Positions 13,159 through 26,307 are shown, counted from the first letter of the stretch. The stretch is 64,000 bases of DNA from Lepeophtheirus salmonis (GCF_016086655.4 NC_052138.2:12214001-12278000); one strand, 5' to 3'. The notes: generated by a model from the letters alone, not told the origin. Program-made: numbers and translations.

Positions 13159-13783
13159 TTACTTTTGATTTTGAATGGGAATATTAATCATTCTGATCGA
13201 CTTGATGGAGTTTCTTTCTTTTCTAGCTTGGGCCAAAAAATCTTGTGCTATCTTCACCCCTCTTTCTGCTCCATCGTTAACCCCAGACAAGTTATCGATT
13301 TTATTTTTGCCTGTGTAAAAGCCAGGAACTGATTCCCATTTTTCAACTGGTTTCTGAAAGAAGCTTTTGCTTAGCTTCATGATGTCAAAAAAAAAAAAAA
13401 ATACTAGGAATATGTACAAAAACTGTAATAAATTCAGTTCATCTACAGTACATTTACTGGACTCTGTAGGAATGTCAGTTTTTTATATCATGAGTTCATA
13501 TCCCTCATGCAACAGTGGCTTTGTTCTAAATTGAGTAATTTTCATGACGTCTTTGTTTTGATGTTGTTTCCAACTTTAGTTAGGTAACAGAAACGTTCCA
13601 AGAACGCCTTGATTGCTGCACCGGCACAAGTTTATCAAAATTCTTATAACTGATCAAGTTATTTACTAGTATGAAATCATTCAACGGTAATGCTAAAGTA
13701 AGTGGAGCTGTAAACCACCCAGACTGATAACCAATTATCAAAAATAGAACAAAGCGATTTAGTCTCTGTTGCCCGCCAGTCAC
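13159..13783 (-). pseudogene. Fragment of the unnamed dispersed ORF family (copy B)
   Basis: Two open pieces in different frames. The upstream piece (13,580-13,783) reads RFVLFLIIGYQSGWFTAP, then LPLNDFILVNNL, then after a frame change GAAIKAF. The downstream piece (13,159-13,419) has KPVEKWESVPGFYTGKNKI and NDGAERGVKIAQDF. The first piece matches copy A at 0.1-0.35 kb in motif order. An ND-x-AERGV motif after such a segment is something I recall from multicopy uncharacterised invertebrate proteins, but no function is known to me. Frame changes and stops between the pieces show decay. Confidence 0.4.
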
Positions 13784-14172
13784 ACGTGCAATCCCGTTAG
13801 GTATTTCTTGAAATCAATTGTTTACTAAGCAAATTCATCGTTATAGCATAAAGAAGCTTAGATGAACTGTCTAAAACCTTTATCATTTACCTCACTTAAG
13901 TAGAGAATTTACAGGATTGGCAGTAATTTATAATCCCCTCAGTGGACAACGGTTTGCAAAGCTGAAGGATATCTTCTTTCTGCTCTTCGAGTCTATGATC
14001 CAAACATGGAAAATTGAGGTATTTGATATCCTAAAGTGTGAGTTGTTCAAACACAGTTCTGAATCTAATATAATAATCCGGGGGAACTGCAACACTCTAA
14101 ATGTCCTTGTTTTCTGTGTATGTTAGAATATAAATCCAATATTTATATTATATTAAAAGGATAATTTGTAAA

Positions 14173-14202
14173 AAAAAAAGGACAACAGGTTGTCCTTTTT
14201 TT
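14173..14202. repeat. Perfect short hairpin, terminator-like
   Basis: AAAAAAAGGACAAC and its exact reverse complement are separated by two bases (AG), giving a 14-bp stem ending in a T run. Bacterial-terminator-like in form, but in eukaryotic DNA with no gene before it. Confidence 0.8.
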
Positions 14203-14451
14203 ATTTCCTGTACTACTATTTGATAATGCCTATTTGTAACTGCATCGCCCTAATAGTCATTTAATATTAATAGTCCCTAAACGAAATTGAAATGTATTTT
14301 GTTTGTATTATTAATCTTCATTGGTAATAATTAACCCTTTTAAATAATCAAATTTCCCAATTAAATTATCTTCAACTATTGTAAATCTGGGACGTCGTCA
14401 CAAAAGTAACCAGGAGCAAAAATCACAAAAATGAAAAAAAAAAAAAAATAT

Positions 14452-14671
14452 GGAACCACGTAGCTCAATGGACAACGTTCTCGGGAGAAGTTATTCTCTT
14501 GAACTAAATGTTTGTAGGTTTGCATCTCAGTCCTTCATAGAAAAGGAAATATACTTCATATATATGGACCTCAAAGACGATTCCTAGGTCAGATAGAATA
14601 ATTGTAATACTATAATGTTTACTTATGTATACATAATCAGTCCAACCTCGTTTTAATTATCTTTTTTTACT
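14452..14671 (+). mobile_element. tRNA-derived SINE, full-length copy
   Basis: The head carries a box A-like TAGCTCAATGG (14,461-14,471) and a box B-like GGTTTGCATCTC (14,517-14,528), the internal RNA polymerase III promoter of a tRNA. The body (TTGTAATACTATAATGTTTA and following) ends near a T/A-rich tail. A second near-complete copy lies on the minus strand at 31.6-31.8 kb and tail-only copies at 28.0, 39.4 and 51.1 kb, which defines it as a dispersed family. It should depend on a LINE for mobility; which one is unknown. Confidence 0.7.
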
Positions 14672-15139
14672 TTCAAGCCAATAAAAAAAATTTGGTTTGA
14701 GTAGTGAGTTATATACTCGTGGCCATCCAAAAGGGTTGGGTTGGAGAGACTGTATTCCTCCAAATTAAGAAATTTTTGATTTTACTAATGAACCACCCAC
14801 CAATACTACTTACATACTCATATATAAAATAAAGGATTTTTTTTTTAAATTCACATTATAAACAAAGAATAAATGTTGTCTTCTCTTTTGTCCAGGACCA
14901 ATAAATATATATATATATTATTTCTCTATAAAGGATGAAGCGGGGTCAGGATTCAGAAATTTAGAAGTTATTTGTCCAATACCAGTTTAGTATAGTGTGA
15001 TTCTATTTATGCCACTATACCAATCAGCACTACTTCTACAATTATCTTGTGATAGGATGGACATTTCTAAGAAAAGTCCATCAATAAATTTGTTTTTATT
15101 TTATTTGCTACCTGAATTTTGTTTGAATATTTTTTTTCA
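14672..15139. other. Intergenic
   Basis: No gene seen; a short TA run near 14,908 and A/T-rich DNA only. Confidence 0.4.
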
Positions 15140-16250
15140 TATACTCACCTCAGAGCTAATCGAAAATATTGATTGAATGTAAAAAAATATTTTAAAAAAC
15201 TTCAATGTTCCAAAAGGAGTTTGAAGATGCTTTAAATAGCGGTTCTCTATTTTTACCCACAGTTACAAAAGATACTGCAAACTTATTTCGTACCTCAGAG
15301 ATAGATGAGATGGAATACAAAGAAAAATCATGTTGGAAACCAACCCATCAAAAGAATTTAAAATATAGTCTGAAAAGATCGATGTACGATTATTGAACGT
15401 GTTCTAACAATCACTGACCCAAAGAAATTTTAAAACTCTTCCATAATCACTTTCAAAGACTTGCTGTTGGTGATGGAGCTAATTTTTTGATCTAAATCGG
15501 AAATGTATACAACTTTTACAGAATATTGCATTTCCAAATTTATAAAAAATCATTTAAATGGTAATAAAGCTTCTGGGCCCGATGGTATGAGTGGAAGGAT
15601 TTTTACACAATGTGTCGATGAGGTAGTTTCCTACTTAGTCCAACAGAGAAAGTCCATAGAAATCTATGAGAAACTTACAAAATCAGTTATACAAGGCCAG
15701 ATTGTTCTTATCCCTTCGAAAAGTGTGAGATAGACTACAGTGCTCAATGAGAACTTCATAATTATTACTGGTGTTCTCACAACTGAAATTGAACCAATTT
15801 TAAATTCCAAAATGGGAAAAGATCAAAAAGGTTTCCTCGAAGAAAGATAGATTTCTGACATTTCAAAAAAAGTACAATCTACGAAGTGAGATTTTATAGG
15901 AAATGGAAACTTTTGGAGCTATAATTGCTTTTGACTTCAGCAAGGCTTTAGATTCAATCTAAAGTGTCATGTCATGAAAGTAGTAAAAACTCCTTCCTAA
16001 TAAATACTTTAATCCTGTCAGAGCTCTTCTCTTCCATGGAACATCAGTTATCTCTATAGGAGATAGGAAGAGTGACTGTATGTATAACTTTGAGAAAGAG
16101 TTGTCGAAAAGGCTTTCCTTCATCTCCCTTACTATTCGTTGCTTCGCTAAATGATCTTGCAGTTTTTATTCAAAGATGTTTATTGGTTTTCGAGTAGATT
16201 TTGGGAACGATCACGTTCAAGTGTCATTTTCCCAACTTGTACGTAAGCTA
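15140..16250 (+). pseudogene. Degenerate L1-like LINE reverse transcriptase, fragment
   Basis: Successive frame-shifted pieces follow the order of a non-LTR reverse transcriptase: an FHNHFQRLAVGD-like piece, NKASGPDGMSGRIF (fingers, compare the K-x-P-G-P-D-G motif), EPILNSKMGKDQKGFLEER, then AIIAFDFSKALDSI (motif A, with the catalytic Asp) and GFPSSPLLFVASLNDL (motif B, compare QGCPLSPLLF). The YADD box was not found, so the copy stops or decays near 16.25 kb. Several frame changes and stops make it inactive. Confidence 0.75.
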
Positions 16251-17579
16251 GAGCCCTCAGGCTTTTGTGTTTTTCTTGTAACTAATTGTTTATCCTATAA
16301 TATATCTAAATATGAATTAATTTATATATATTCAGATAGCAACTACAAAAAACGGGCCCTTTTCTATTTTATTTTTAGTTTCATCAATGAAAATATGTTT
16401 TGAAGTTTATACCGGAAAATATCTTCTTCTTTTTTTCTTTTAAAAATTTTATCATTATTATTTAATCATTTCACAGCTTCTCACAGCTAATTTAATAAAA
16501 CATTCTTCAAATTGTCAGAGGGACCACGTTAATATACATTTTTTACTATACATGTACATTTTAATAATTTCACCAATGATGATTGCTCTACGTTTCAGCG
16601 AATATCTTTTTTTTCTTTTTATGAATTAAAGATAATCTACAGAATGAATTTATTTAAAGAACATCCTTTAAAAAACTTAAAAATGGTTTAATGAGAAAGT
16701 AAAATAGGGAATTAAGTTGAACTAACAATTCAAAATAAAGAATTTAATTATTTGTATTATTTTATATTTAAATATATAACAACGTCACAAACGTTATAAT
16801 GACGTAGGATGCCACATCATGAAAAGTTGTTAATTAAATAATTAAGCACGAATATGCCGTATCCATTTATATAAATATATAAGAAACACTTGTGATATAT
16901 ATACTTAATAGTACTTGAGTTTATATTTAACGGATTGAAATAAATAAAAAATGTATTGAAATAGATTTGCTTCGTAGCCGTTTATCCCATGGTCAACATT
17001 CAATAAATTATTATTTTAATGCAACAAGGTACCGTACTTATTTGTGTTTGGCTTTTGTCTGGAAATCTTAGACGAGTCTGAGAACGATTTATTTTTTGTT
17101 GGACCGAACTAAAACTTTATAAAAACAATCTCAGTAAACTCTCCTACTATTAATAAAAAATAAGAAATTGAAAATAGTGACGGCAGTAAAATAAGCGAGT
17201 GTGTCTGAGTGTAATTCTACATTAAATATGTGGCGAGCTCATAGGATGAATCCTAAAACCCCCATAGCTACTTTTCTGAATGAACCAAAAGCTTAATTCT
17301 TCATTTAGAATTTAGTTATTAAAAAGTATTTATTATTTACATTCTAAGTGTTGAAAAATTCAGGGAAAGGCTTAGAAGACATTTAATTAGGTGGATTTAT
17401 CCCTCTTCATTCATAAACCAAAGTAGAACTTATGCTCTGTCACATAATTGCGATACCTGAGGAATCGAAGGGAAATTAAAAAAATAAATTAAGAAAAAAA
17501 GGATATAATTCTTTAGTTAATTGTTTACGTAGTTTTTTTTACGTTGATTTTCATAAAATTTTTAATAAATTATAGTCAC
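16251..17579. other. Non-coding stretch
   Basis: AT-rich DNA between LINE relics; no gene or repeat that I can name. Confidence 0.4.
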
Positions 17580-18300
17580 TGAAAGATTGTATTTTCCAGG
17601 GAAATGATCATTCAATGCCTTTTGTGATGATCAAGTTTTCTCCAAGGAACGAATAGTGTCCTACATTATAAAAAAATTATTTGCAAAAATTACCTAGTCC
17701 AGATGGTTTTGTTGGAGAAACTTTTACTCTTTTCTCTGAAGAAAGTGCGTCCTATCCCTTACATGTCAGTAAATCTATGGAAAAGCTTTGTAAAATGCGG
17801 AAATCTTTTACCACTATAAAAAAATCACCATTTCTAATAAATGTAACAGAACATATTCTAAGAACTGGAGACTAATAACAGTTCTTAATTAAACGTATAA
17901 AATCTTATCTGGCATTTCGGAAGAACAAGTGCAGCCTATCTTTAATACAAAAATTGGAATGGCAGAGAAAGGTTGTTTTAAAGTTGCATTATTACTAAAT
18001 GATATGACAGTTTCAACAAAAAATATTTTTATATGTAAGTTTCATTATTGTATCCCTCAAAAATGGGGGCATACAAAGCTCTATTACAATTATGGACCAA
18101 AATTTGTGGAAATTAATTGATTCTTTAAAAAAAGAAGTAATTGATAAAATGAAAATAGTGGATGTAGAAAGAGATGATGATGTAATTTATAGAAAAAAAA
18201 ACCACCAAGAGATTTGTGAAAGAATACAACGCCAACTAGTTAATTAGAATACAATAGAAAAATTCAAATATATGCGTAGCATTGACTAGAATTTCCACAC
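17580..18300 (+). pseudogene. Second degenerate LINE reverse-transcriptase fragment
   Basis: LPSPDGFVGETFTLF corresponds to the PGPDGF motif and fingers region, followed in another frame by QPIFNTKIGMAEKGCF, the same position as EPILNSKMGKDQKGF in the 15 kb copy. A lysine-rich tail with VDVERDDD follows near 18.15 kb. Frame shifts are frequent. It appears to be a separate, shorter copy of a related LINE rather than part of the 15 kb one. Confidence 0.6.
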
Positions 18301-18479
18301 ATTTTAGAATTTTACCATCAGTTATGTACTATGTACTTTATGGGTCTTCTTATTTTCATAATTAAAACAGTGTATATAATCGATAGTATAGAAAATGAAG
18401 GATATAAAAACATCTTATTAAAATATTTAATTTATATGAGTTATAATTAATGACTTGAGTATAAAAAAAGTAGACATGA

Positions 18480-21400
18480 GAGAAACTATCAGGGCATCAA
18501 CATAAGAGTAAAGAAAACGTTTGAGTCATCGAAGTTTAAGAAAAAAACTACGAGTTTTTATGCATCTGTTGAGAAGAATATAACAGATGCTTTTGACTGT
18601 ATTGAAAAGACTTTAGAAAATATAATAAATGAAAAGGAAACTAATATTTTTGTTAATACTAGGCGAGGTAGTAAAGATAAAGGTTGCAAGAAGGAAGGAA
18701 ATTGTTCAAATGTAGAACCAAGCCTTGCCACAGCAAATGGGGGGGAAAATATCAGAAAAAGAGGAAGTTTTTTTGCCCTCCAACGAAGAATGCATTTCGG
18801 AACAAGGAGAAGGCCCAATCGGTGATAATTTTGAAGCAAACACACAAACTCGATTTTAGTATAATTGACTACATCATATCCACTCAAACAAGGTCTGGTT
18901 ATACTTACTAAAGAACATCCACTGATTCAGGGTTGTCCCCTGATAGCAAGGGCACTCCTTTAAAATCACAAAAGAATTAAGAAGGGTTTTTTATAGAAAA
19001 TAAAAATAAAATATCCTGACCCTTAACTTTTACATCCACAACAGTTCTACACAGACTTCAAGGAATCATAGTCTTATGATCTTATGAGGAATTAAGGTTT
19101 GAGAAGGAGAGTCTTCCTAAACTCTAGGGGAGGAAGGGATCGTAAATCCTGACCCGCAATGATGAAAAGAATTCTAGCACTAACGCTAGATATAATTTAC
19201 TTGCAGGATATAAAGTCTAAGGTATCATCTTCTTTTGTATCTCATGATCTTTTTGCCCTCCATTGAATTACTCGAGCTATTTTACTGGATCTAACTTGTA
19301 TTGAGGTATCCTCACACTTGTATCTAAGTCTTTGGGAACTTCTAAAAGCATTAAGCAATATTCTAAAATGAGTGATTTGGCATAAGATTAGGTTATACAC
19401 AGCTGACTCGGAATTAGATATTATAAACACATATGGTCCTAATCAAAAGTCGTTCCCCTTTTTTTCAATCCATAATTAATAGCCAGAAGACAGACAAATT
19501 CCTTTTGGTTCTGATTGGTGATACAAATGTAACCCCTAAAAAACAGAAACATTCCTACTGAAATGTAATCATACTTAAGAAATTAATCCAACTTAACTTA
19601 ACTTAGTCGATCTGTTTCTAAACTCCGATGTGAATGAAAATGTTTCTTGGAGATGGGGAAAAATTCGTCGAGAGTATACTTCAATACCACAAAAAAGCGA
19701 CTTATAGATTATAAACTTCTTCTGATAACAAATTCATCTACTTCAAATTTTATAATAATCCTCCTGACAAAAGGTTCATAATCTTTAATTTGGGTAATTG
19801 ACTTAGATGTTTATATATTAAAATTTAAAAAAAGATGTAGGATTTATTTTAACTTCAATAAATTATATAAAATATTTACAAAAATCCTTCGAGATACAAC
19901 CAAGATCAATAAAAAGAAGAATGCAAATATTCAGTGAAAGGAACATTTTGAAGACATTGTATATTCGAGGTATAACGGGGGATTTTTTGAGCATTACAGG
20001 AATTTCTGAGATTTCTGAAAAAGAAATAAGGAAAAATTTATGATAAAAGGAAACCCCCACAAAAGATTGAAAAGTATGTCGTCAACAAATGAACTATCTA
20101 TTATACGAATTAATAAAATAATAACTGAAAAGGTGCTCACTGAACCAAAGTCTATTTTCAAATATTTCCATGACTTTTACCAAAATATTGTTGAGGTCGC
20201 TAGAAGGGTACTTCCTAGACCAAAGAAGTTGAGTAATTGTTCTGTATATACGGAGGAGAATATACTCTACCATATTAATCATAATTATAAGGGTTATAAA
20301 GCATCAGATCCAGATAATATCAAATGAAAGATATAGACGTTATGCCTTGCGGACACTATTCCATACCTATTGATATTTGGAACCGATGTGGAGACAAAAG
20401 GAAGCTCCCTTCTGTTCTGCACTGGGTAGAATATCTTTGATTCCTAAAAGAGGTGATTGGACAAGAATAAACCATTGGATCCATTAACAATTCTAAACGA
20501 ATCATATAGAATATTGTTCGGTGTATTGGCTAAGCAAATCTAACCTTTATTAAGTTGGAAGATAGGGTAGCAACAAAAAGGATTTCTAATAAATGGAGAA
20601 ATTGCACACAGGCTGTTTTTGACTCAACAAGATTGAGGAACAACTGCGGAGCAATTATTGCACTAGGTTTTAGGAAAGCGTTTGATTTGATCAGTCATAA
20701 ATGTATCCTACGAGCCGTAAAAAAAAGTTATCAAGACGTTTCTTCAATCCTATCCGTGCATCTTTGTTGAATAGGACTTCATCTTTCTTGTTGAATGCTA
20801 TCCAGAGTGATCCCATAAAGTTAGGAAAAAGCTGATGACAAGGGTTCCCGGTTTCCCCACTTCTCCTTGTAACTGCTATGGAGCATTGAAGCCTTTACTT
20901 GAATCGTAAATACATGAGTTTCGGGGTTCGTTTTGGTGTTATATGTAACTTGGTTGATTTATACATGGATCAAATTAGGCTTATGATTTAAGGAAATTCG
21001 AATAAACAATTGGAAAGGAGAGTTGTAATTATACTTTCTGCTTATGAAAAGTTCACTAGGTGAAGGTGTATTTCAACAAAACTTATATCCTCTCTATACG
21101 TCACTGGCATCCGTCAGGTGGCTGTGCTGTAGTTAACACAGTGTATATATTGGGCGTTGAACGGAAAAGGGATGGCCCGCTACTTCTAGTTGGATAAAAG
21201 TCAACTCGGAAGCATGTAAGTATTGTCTCCAGTGGAGGAGATTGAATCTTCAAAAGAGAATTTATTTATATAATACCAAATGGATTCCTCAGATTATATA
21301 TATTGCTACTGCTGCCCCTTTTGTAGATGAGAAATCATTAATGAAGGAAGATAAATGGCTGGGTACATTCTTCGATAAAAGTTACATCCCCACCCTACAG

Positions 21401-22345
21401 AAACCACGGTCTCGATTAGGAGGAGGATAATAGCTAATATTTTATTTAAAACCTATCTTAAAATATTTAAAGATACAATTGTTAAGCTTCACCATGGAAT
21501 GAAATAAAACTTTCCTACGCTTCTAATGCTTTTAGTTATTTAATGTATGGCATAACCTTTCAAATAACCGCATTCTCAATCTATCAAAGGAATGGACACA
21601 AGTGAGCTTGAAAAAAATGCTACGGACGAAAACGTACCCACACTCCATGACCTAAAACTAAACCCTATTTTTGTTTCAGGTAAAATATTCTTCCCTTTAC
21701 AAAAAAATGGCTGTATATCATCTTCTACTAACACCTTGGTGCCTAAAATTGGTCAACAGAATTTCTCTTTTCAAAGAGGCTAAGGAAAAACTCGTTCATT
21801 TTTCATCTGTTCTCAACCTTGATAAGTCCTTGGGAAAGAAAATTGTACACTCTTTGAAGATATATGATGGAAGGGATTTTACGAATCAATTCTTGATAAT
21901 GGTAAAGCTGTAAAAGTTTTCAAATACTTGCAAAGACTATGGACGAATTTTTAATAATAGTATCCCCGCTTTTCTTGACTCTCCAGTTCTTTCAATATTT
22001 ATTCAGTTAATTATGCTTAATCATACATTTATCGAGAACTATAAAGAAGAAGCAATTAAAGGATATATCTTGTTTGTTGTTTCCTCACGAAGGACTGAAT
22101 TTTCTAAAGGACAAAAGGCAATCAGCTCATCTCTTAGTAATTATAAGTCCTTTATAGGACATTACTGTATACTGAGTGGTTATTCTGTATTATATAAGAT
22201 CTATACTTATTCCCACTGCTGCAAGGTACGCTACGTTTTTTTTAAGATACCAACCTCCAATGGGGCTACGTGGAATTATGCATCCGATTTAATGAAAAAA
22301 TTTTTCAACATATTTCCGTACGACATGAAAAGACTCTTTAGTTAA
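18480..22345 (+). pseudogene. Long degenerate L1-like LINE (endonuclease and reverse transcriptase)
   Basis: Pieces in order on the plus strand: a Lys/Glu-rich ORF-1-like segment (18.5-18.8 kb); an endonuclease-like segment near 19.25-19.5 kb (AILLDLTCIEVS, then ADSELDIINTYGPNQKSF, compare the apurinic-endonuclease INVYAPN motif); the leader of the RT (20.04-20.33 kb, EPKSIFKYFHDFYQ and KGYKASDPDNI); RT motif A (CGAIIALGFRKAFDLIS, 20.65-20.7 kb); motif B (QGFPVSPLLLVTAMEH, 20.84 kb); and C-terminal pieces to about 22.3 kb. No uninterrupted frame exceeds about 110 codons, so the element is dead. Boundaries are approximate and nested copies are possible. It encoded retrotransposition by target-primed reverse transcription. 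Confidence 0.7.
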
Positions 22346-24340
22346 TTATTTGTCAATATGAAAAGCACATCAGTGGATGATATTTTCCTGTACAGTTTTC
22401 AATTTTATTTTTTCTAGGAACATTTTACATAATTTTTGTTATAAATAATGAGGTTACATTTAAAGATATTAATTTTAAAGTATAATATTTAATTATGTTT
22501 TTTTTTTATATAAACGCAAATATTCTTGGTAAGGAAAAACAAAACAAAAAAAAACATACTATCCTGCAGGCCTGATATTTTTTCAATAAACAATTATCCA
22601 AACATAGTTGACACGATAACACTCTTGATTGAGCATGATTGAGAGTGAAAAGAGTCCCAAGAGGGGGAATTGGGCTTTGAAGAATGACGGAGTAAATTCA
22701 GGAAATATAAAATGGAGATCATTGATTAAGAGATAGTACAGCATGATGATTTTACCGACCATCTGGGATAGAGATAGTCTAAAGTAGTTTGCCCTGATAA
22801 GATTCTTTGGGGATTTCCAGCTTGAGAGGGAAGTCGAGTAGGAGTCTACAAAGAATGAAAGAATCAGTGATAATATCGTAATAACTAATATTTATAAGAT
22901 ATTATATAACACAATGGGATAAGGCTATGCCCAAGTGAGATGAATTAAAGAAAAGAAATGCACTTTCGTGAGCTATTTCATCTTGTTTATAGTAAAAGTA
23001 GGTACGTTAGAGATATAAGAGGCTACCCACCATGAAAGAAAAATAAATCTTCGGGCCAGAGTTATGATTTACCAATATTTATTCCTTCTTTGTATCGATG
23101 GAGTTTATTCAATTTCTTCAAGCCTCAACTAAGGCCACGACTATAATTCATTAACGTGCCACAAGTCAAAGAGTCCTTTCGAAATAGACTCAGCATCCTA
23201 GATCCCTGATTCCTTATTCCTTCTCTTTTTAAAGTATAAATATTAAAAGATTATATATTACTTGTTTATCATTAAAAATCATTATTTGTTAAACTTATAG
23301 AACCGAAAAATATCCCTTTGAGTAATTTGAATATTCTCAATAAATTACGCACTTGTATTGAAATGGATCATTATTTACAGTTGTTGTTAATATCATTTCG
23401 GAAACATAGGATTTTTTATTAATAGTCCAATATAATTGTAGAATGATTGAAGAACTTCAGAAGATAACACATAGATAACTGTTTTAAAGGATTGTATGTA
23501 TCCGATTGCTAATGATTATTCTTTTTTGTTCTATTACCTATTAACATCAAGTAAGACATTATATTAAACTTCTGTACAGTTTTTTTTTGTTTTTTTTTCT
23601 ATACATATCTCATCGCTATATTGAATACATAGGTTCACAGCAATATCATTAAAATACAGACATGGAATGGAGTAAAACACTACAGTTATGCTCTTGTAGT
23701 AAAAAAAAATATTAAAAGGTGCTAAGTCTGCCAATGTTGGAGTTTAAGTTGAATTGTACAAACAATGTGACATATACTGGGCTAATAGTTAATGGATGGC
23801 CACCCAATATCTCATGAGTGATGGAGCACTAACTCTTTAGAAAATTGAATTATCTTACAATTTTGCCAAGGACTATTAATATGAGAGTCACAGAACTTTT
23901 AATCAATATCAAATCGTGAGTACATGAAAAATATACATATTCTGAGTTCATCAAATAATTAATCCCTCAATAAAAATCAATTTAGACGAGTTGATGATTA
24001 CTAAAAATGACAAAAAGTATGTAAACCCTGGAGCAAACATCTTACTTCATTAAATGATGATTCAAGGGTAATATTTATAGTAGGGAAAAGCAAATACTGG
24101 ATCAATTCCAAAGAACTCCAAAATGAAAGAAATATGTAAGAAGACATTTTTCAACGTGTATTCGTTGACTCTATACAATTGTAGTTGCTCACAAGTTCGT
24201 ATCAGGTAAATTAAGTTCATGGCAGTGAATAATCCAGCGGCGTAGTAAGATACAATATGATTTTTATAGATCTCATAACCTTGCCTCTAAAAACCCAAAG
24301 AAAACCCCCTCAATTATAGTTCAAAGGTGGTCAATTATTC
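22346..24340. other. Intergenic
   Basis: No gene supported. AT-rich, with T runs near 22,498-22,508 and 23,580-23,600. Confidence 0.4.
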
Positions 24341-24553
24341 TTAACTGTGGGTATACTGTGACGGTCCATATCTCTTAGAGAATGTCCGTAACCTTTTTAT
24401 TACGTTAAGAGATTCTAAAGAGGCAAAATATTCCTCCAAGTACGAATTTTCAATTTTCATGTTTACAGAGGGAGTATATCCTCCATATCTCCATGGCATG
24501 CTCACAATCATATCCTTTGAAACCGTGAGATGTATATTTGAAGTGAGTCTCAT
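24341..24553 (-). CDS. Hypothetical open reading frame
   Basis: A 70-codon ATG-to-stop frame with mixed, protein-like composition (contains MPWRYGGYTPSVN and SYLEEYFASLESL) that looks less AT-biased than the surrounding DNA. No domain, signal peptide or membrane segment recognised. It could be a relic of a transposon protein or an exon. Weak support. Confidence 0.2.
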   Translation of the reverse strand: MRLTSNIHLTVSKDMIVSMPWRYGGYTPSVNMKIENSYLEEYFASLESLNVIKRLRTFSKRYGPSQYTHS

Positions 24554-25099
24554 TCATCCTTGATGATTAATTATAAATATTTTCTAAATATGTTTTGTGT
24601 ATGTATTGACAGGAGTCATATCATCTTTCATATTTGCCTTTGGATGACGTGTTCATTATGAGATTTTCTGCAAGTAGAGGTGGAATTGAGCAAGGCCATT
24701 GAATTGGTGTACAGAATGGAGGTGTGAAAATACAAGATTTTAACCTCACTTATCATATAGCAATTCCATCAAATCAAAATACGAAAAAAATGTAACAAAT
24801 TATACGTCAATATTATCATTTATTATAGAAAATAAAATATTGATATCCCCTCGTAAATTGTATGTAGTCTAAAAAAATTAACCTTCATTGGAATTAATCA
24901 AAGAATGTTTTAACAATAAATATTTGATGCTTTACAAATGTTCAATTTTCAGGAACAGCAAGACTTTGCTACATTTGACGAGTAATATTGATGAATCTTT
25001 TGATGATATTTTTCTCTCCTATGTTGTTTTGCAGGCATTGCTATTTGTTAAAATCTTGTCAATTCACTCCTTCATTTATCAAACCCTCTAAATTTTGTT

Positions 25100-25342
25100 G
25101 CTCAATTTCATATCACTTTGCAGAAAAATCCCGTCATAAAAGCGTTTTCAATATGAAAAAATGGAATATTATAAGATTCTTATCAGTCCCAGAAAATATT
25201 TAGAATCTATATATATTTATATACAGATTCTAAACTTTTTTTTGTTCTGATAGAAATCCTATAATCTTCCATCTTTTCATATTGAAGACGTTTTTATGAC
25301 AGGATTTTCTGCAAAGCGATATGAAAATGAAAATTGCAGTAG
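25100..25342. mobile_element. Foldback (near-perfect palindrome) element, MITE-like
   Basis: The left half (about 25,103-25,215) reads ATATCACTTTGCAGAAAAAT, then CCCGTCATAAAAGCG and TTTTCAATATGAAAA. The reverse complement of the right half (about 25,225-25,337) reads ATATCGCTTTGCAGAAAAT, CCTGTCATAAAAACG and CTTCAATATGAAAA in the same order. The arms of about 110 bases almost abut at an AT-rich centre near 25,220. The mismatches between the arms imply age. Small frames over this region are incidental. Confidence 0.8.
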
Positions 25343-26118
25343 AAGAAATTTTACTGTTTTAAAATACTAGTTTTGAGATAAATGGCTTTGAAATATATTT
25401 ATATGATGTAGTATGAAGTTCAATTTTTAATGTTCTATCCATATCCACAATAAAAATATACGAAAACATATTTTGAATTAATTCATGCACTAATCAATAA
25501 TTAGCACCTAAGAACTACAGCAGTATACATAGGAACTTCTAGTACTACAAATACATCATGATCATAAAAACAGAAGCATTTAGTATATTTTAGAAGGCTT
25601 AAATCATAGGTATATTCGTTACTTTTCATATTTCGCTATTGTGACTAAAAGTTATGATATTTTCAGTTAAATATAAGTGAAAATTTTAGAAAATTAACAT
25701 TATAATTTTCATTATTTCAATCAAAAACAAAGCATTTGCCAAAAAAAGAAACATACTTTGAAACAAAGGAATGAAAAAACTAACTGGGGTTTAAGGGTTC
25801 ATGCAGATGGAGGCCTTATGGACTGTAGGCCACCAAAATGAAGGAATATTTGAAAAATTGTGGATATAAAGACAAAATATTATTAATGTGGTAGAAAAAA
25901 TTATCAGGAGAAAACACAAAAAAAAATGTCATTCAGTTCTAAAAACCAAGTCCCCCCCCTAACAAATAGGCATGAAAATTGTATACAGGTTTAATCATCA
26001 TACACGTCCACTTCTTCGCTTATTCCTCGACTCAAGTTGTCATAAAAAGTTACAGTGTTTGGATTTTTTGTAAACAGGGTTTATAAGGGCTTTAACATCT
26101 CCAAGCTTTGCATCCTTA

Positions 26119-26307
26119 ATGAGAAATAAAAACAAGATGGACACCTTTCAGGTTCCTTTGGAAAAGTACTTTCTTGATGCTGAGAAGTTTGATGCCCACT
26201 TCAGGAATGGCATTGAAGCATATTTTGCCTCTCCTGTCATGCTCTCTAATGCTAAAAAGTATGTGCGTGCAGTGAACCAGTCTTGTGATGTGCTACGCAA
26301 TCACTGA
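26119..26307 (+). CDS. Hypothetical open reading frame, possibly a transposon or exon relic
   Basis: A 62-codon frame with clearly protein-like composition (FQVPLEKYFLDAEKF, YFASPVMLSNAKKYVRAVNQ) in a block richer in G and C than its flanks. No domain assigned. It is preceded by a TTTTTTGTAAACAG acceptor-like site near 26,070-26,080, but the frame between is interrupted. Could be the 3' coding end of an unidentified element. Confidence 0.25.
   Translation: MRNKNKMDTFQVPLEKYFLDAEKFDAHFRNGIEAYFASPVMLSNAKKYVRAVNQSCDVLRNH

Noticed and set aside
14173..14202. Bacterial rho-independent terminator (contamination)
   Set aside because: The flanks are ordinary eukaryotic repeat DNA with a SINE close by and no bacterial gene.
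14452..14540. A functional tRNA gene
   Set aside because: Only the box A/box B-like blocks are tRNA-like; the acceptor stem does not pair and the unit is joined to a dispersed body, so it is a SINE.
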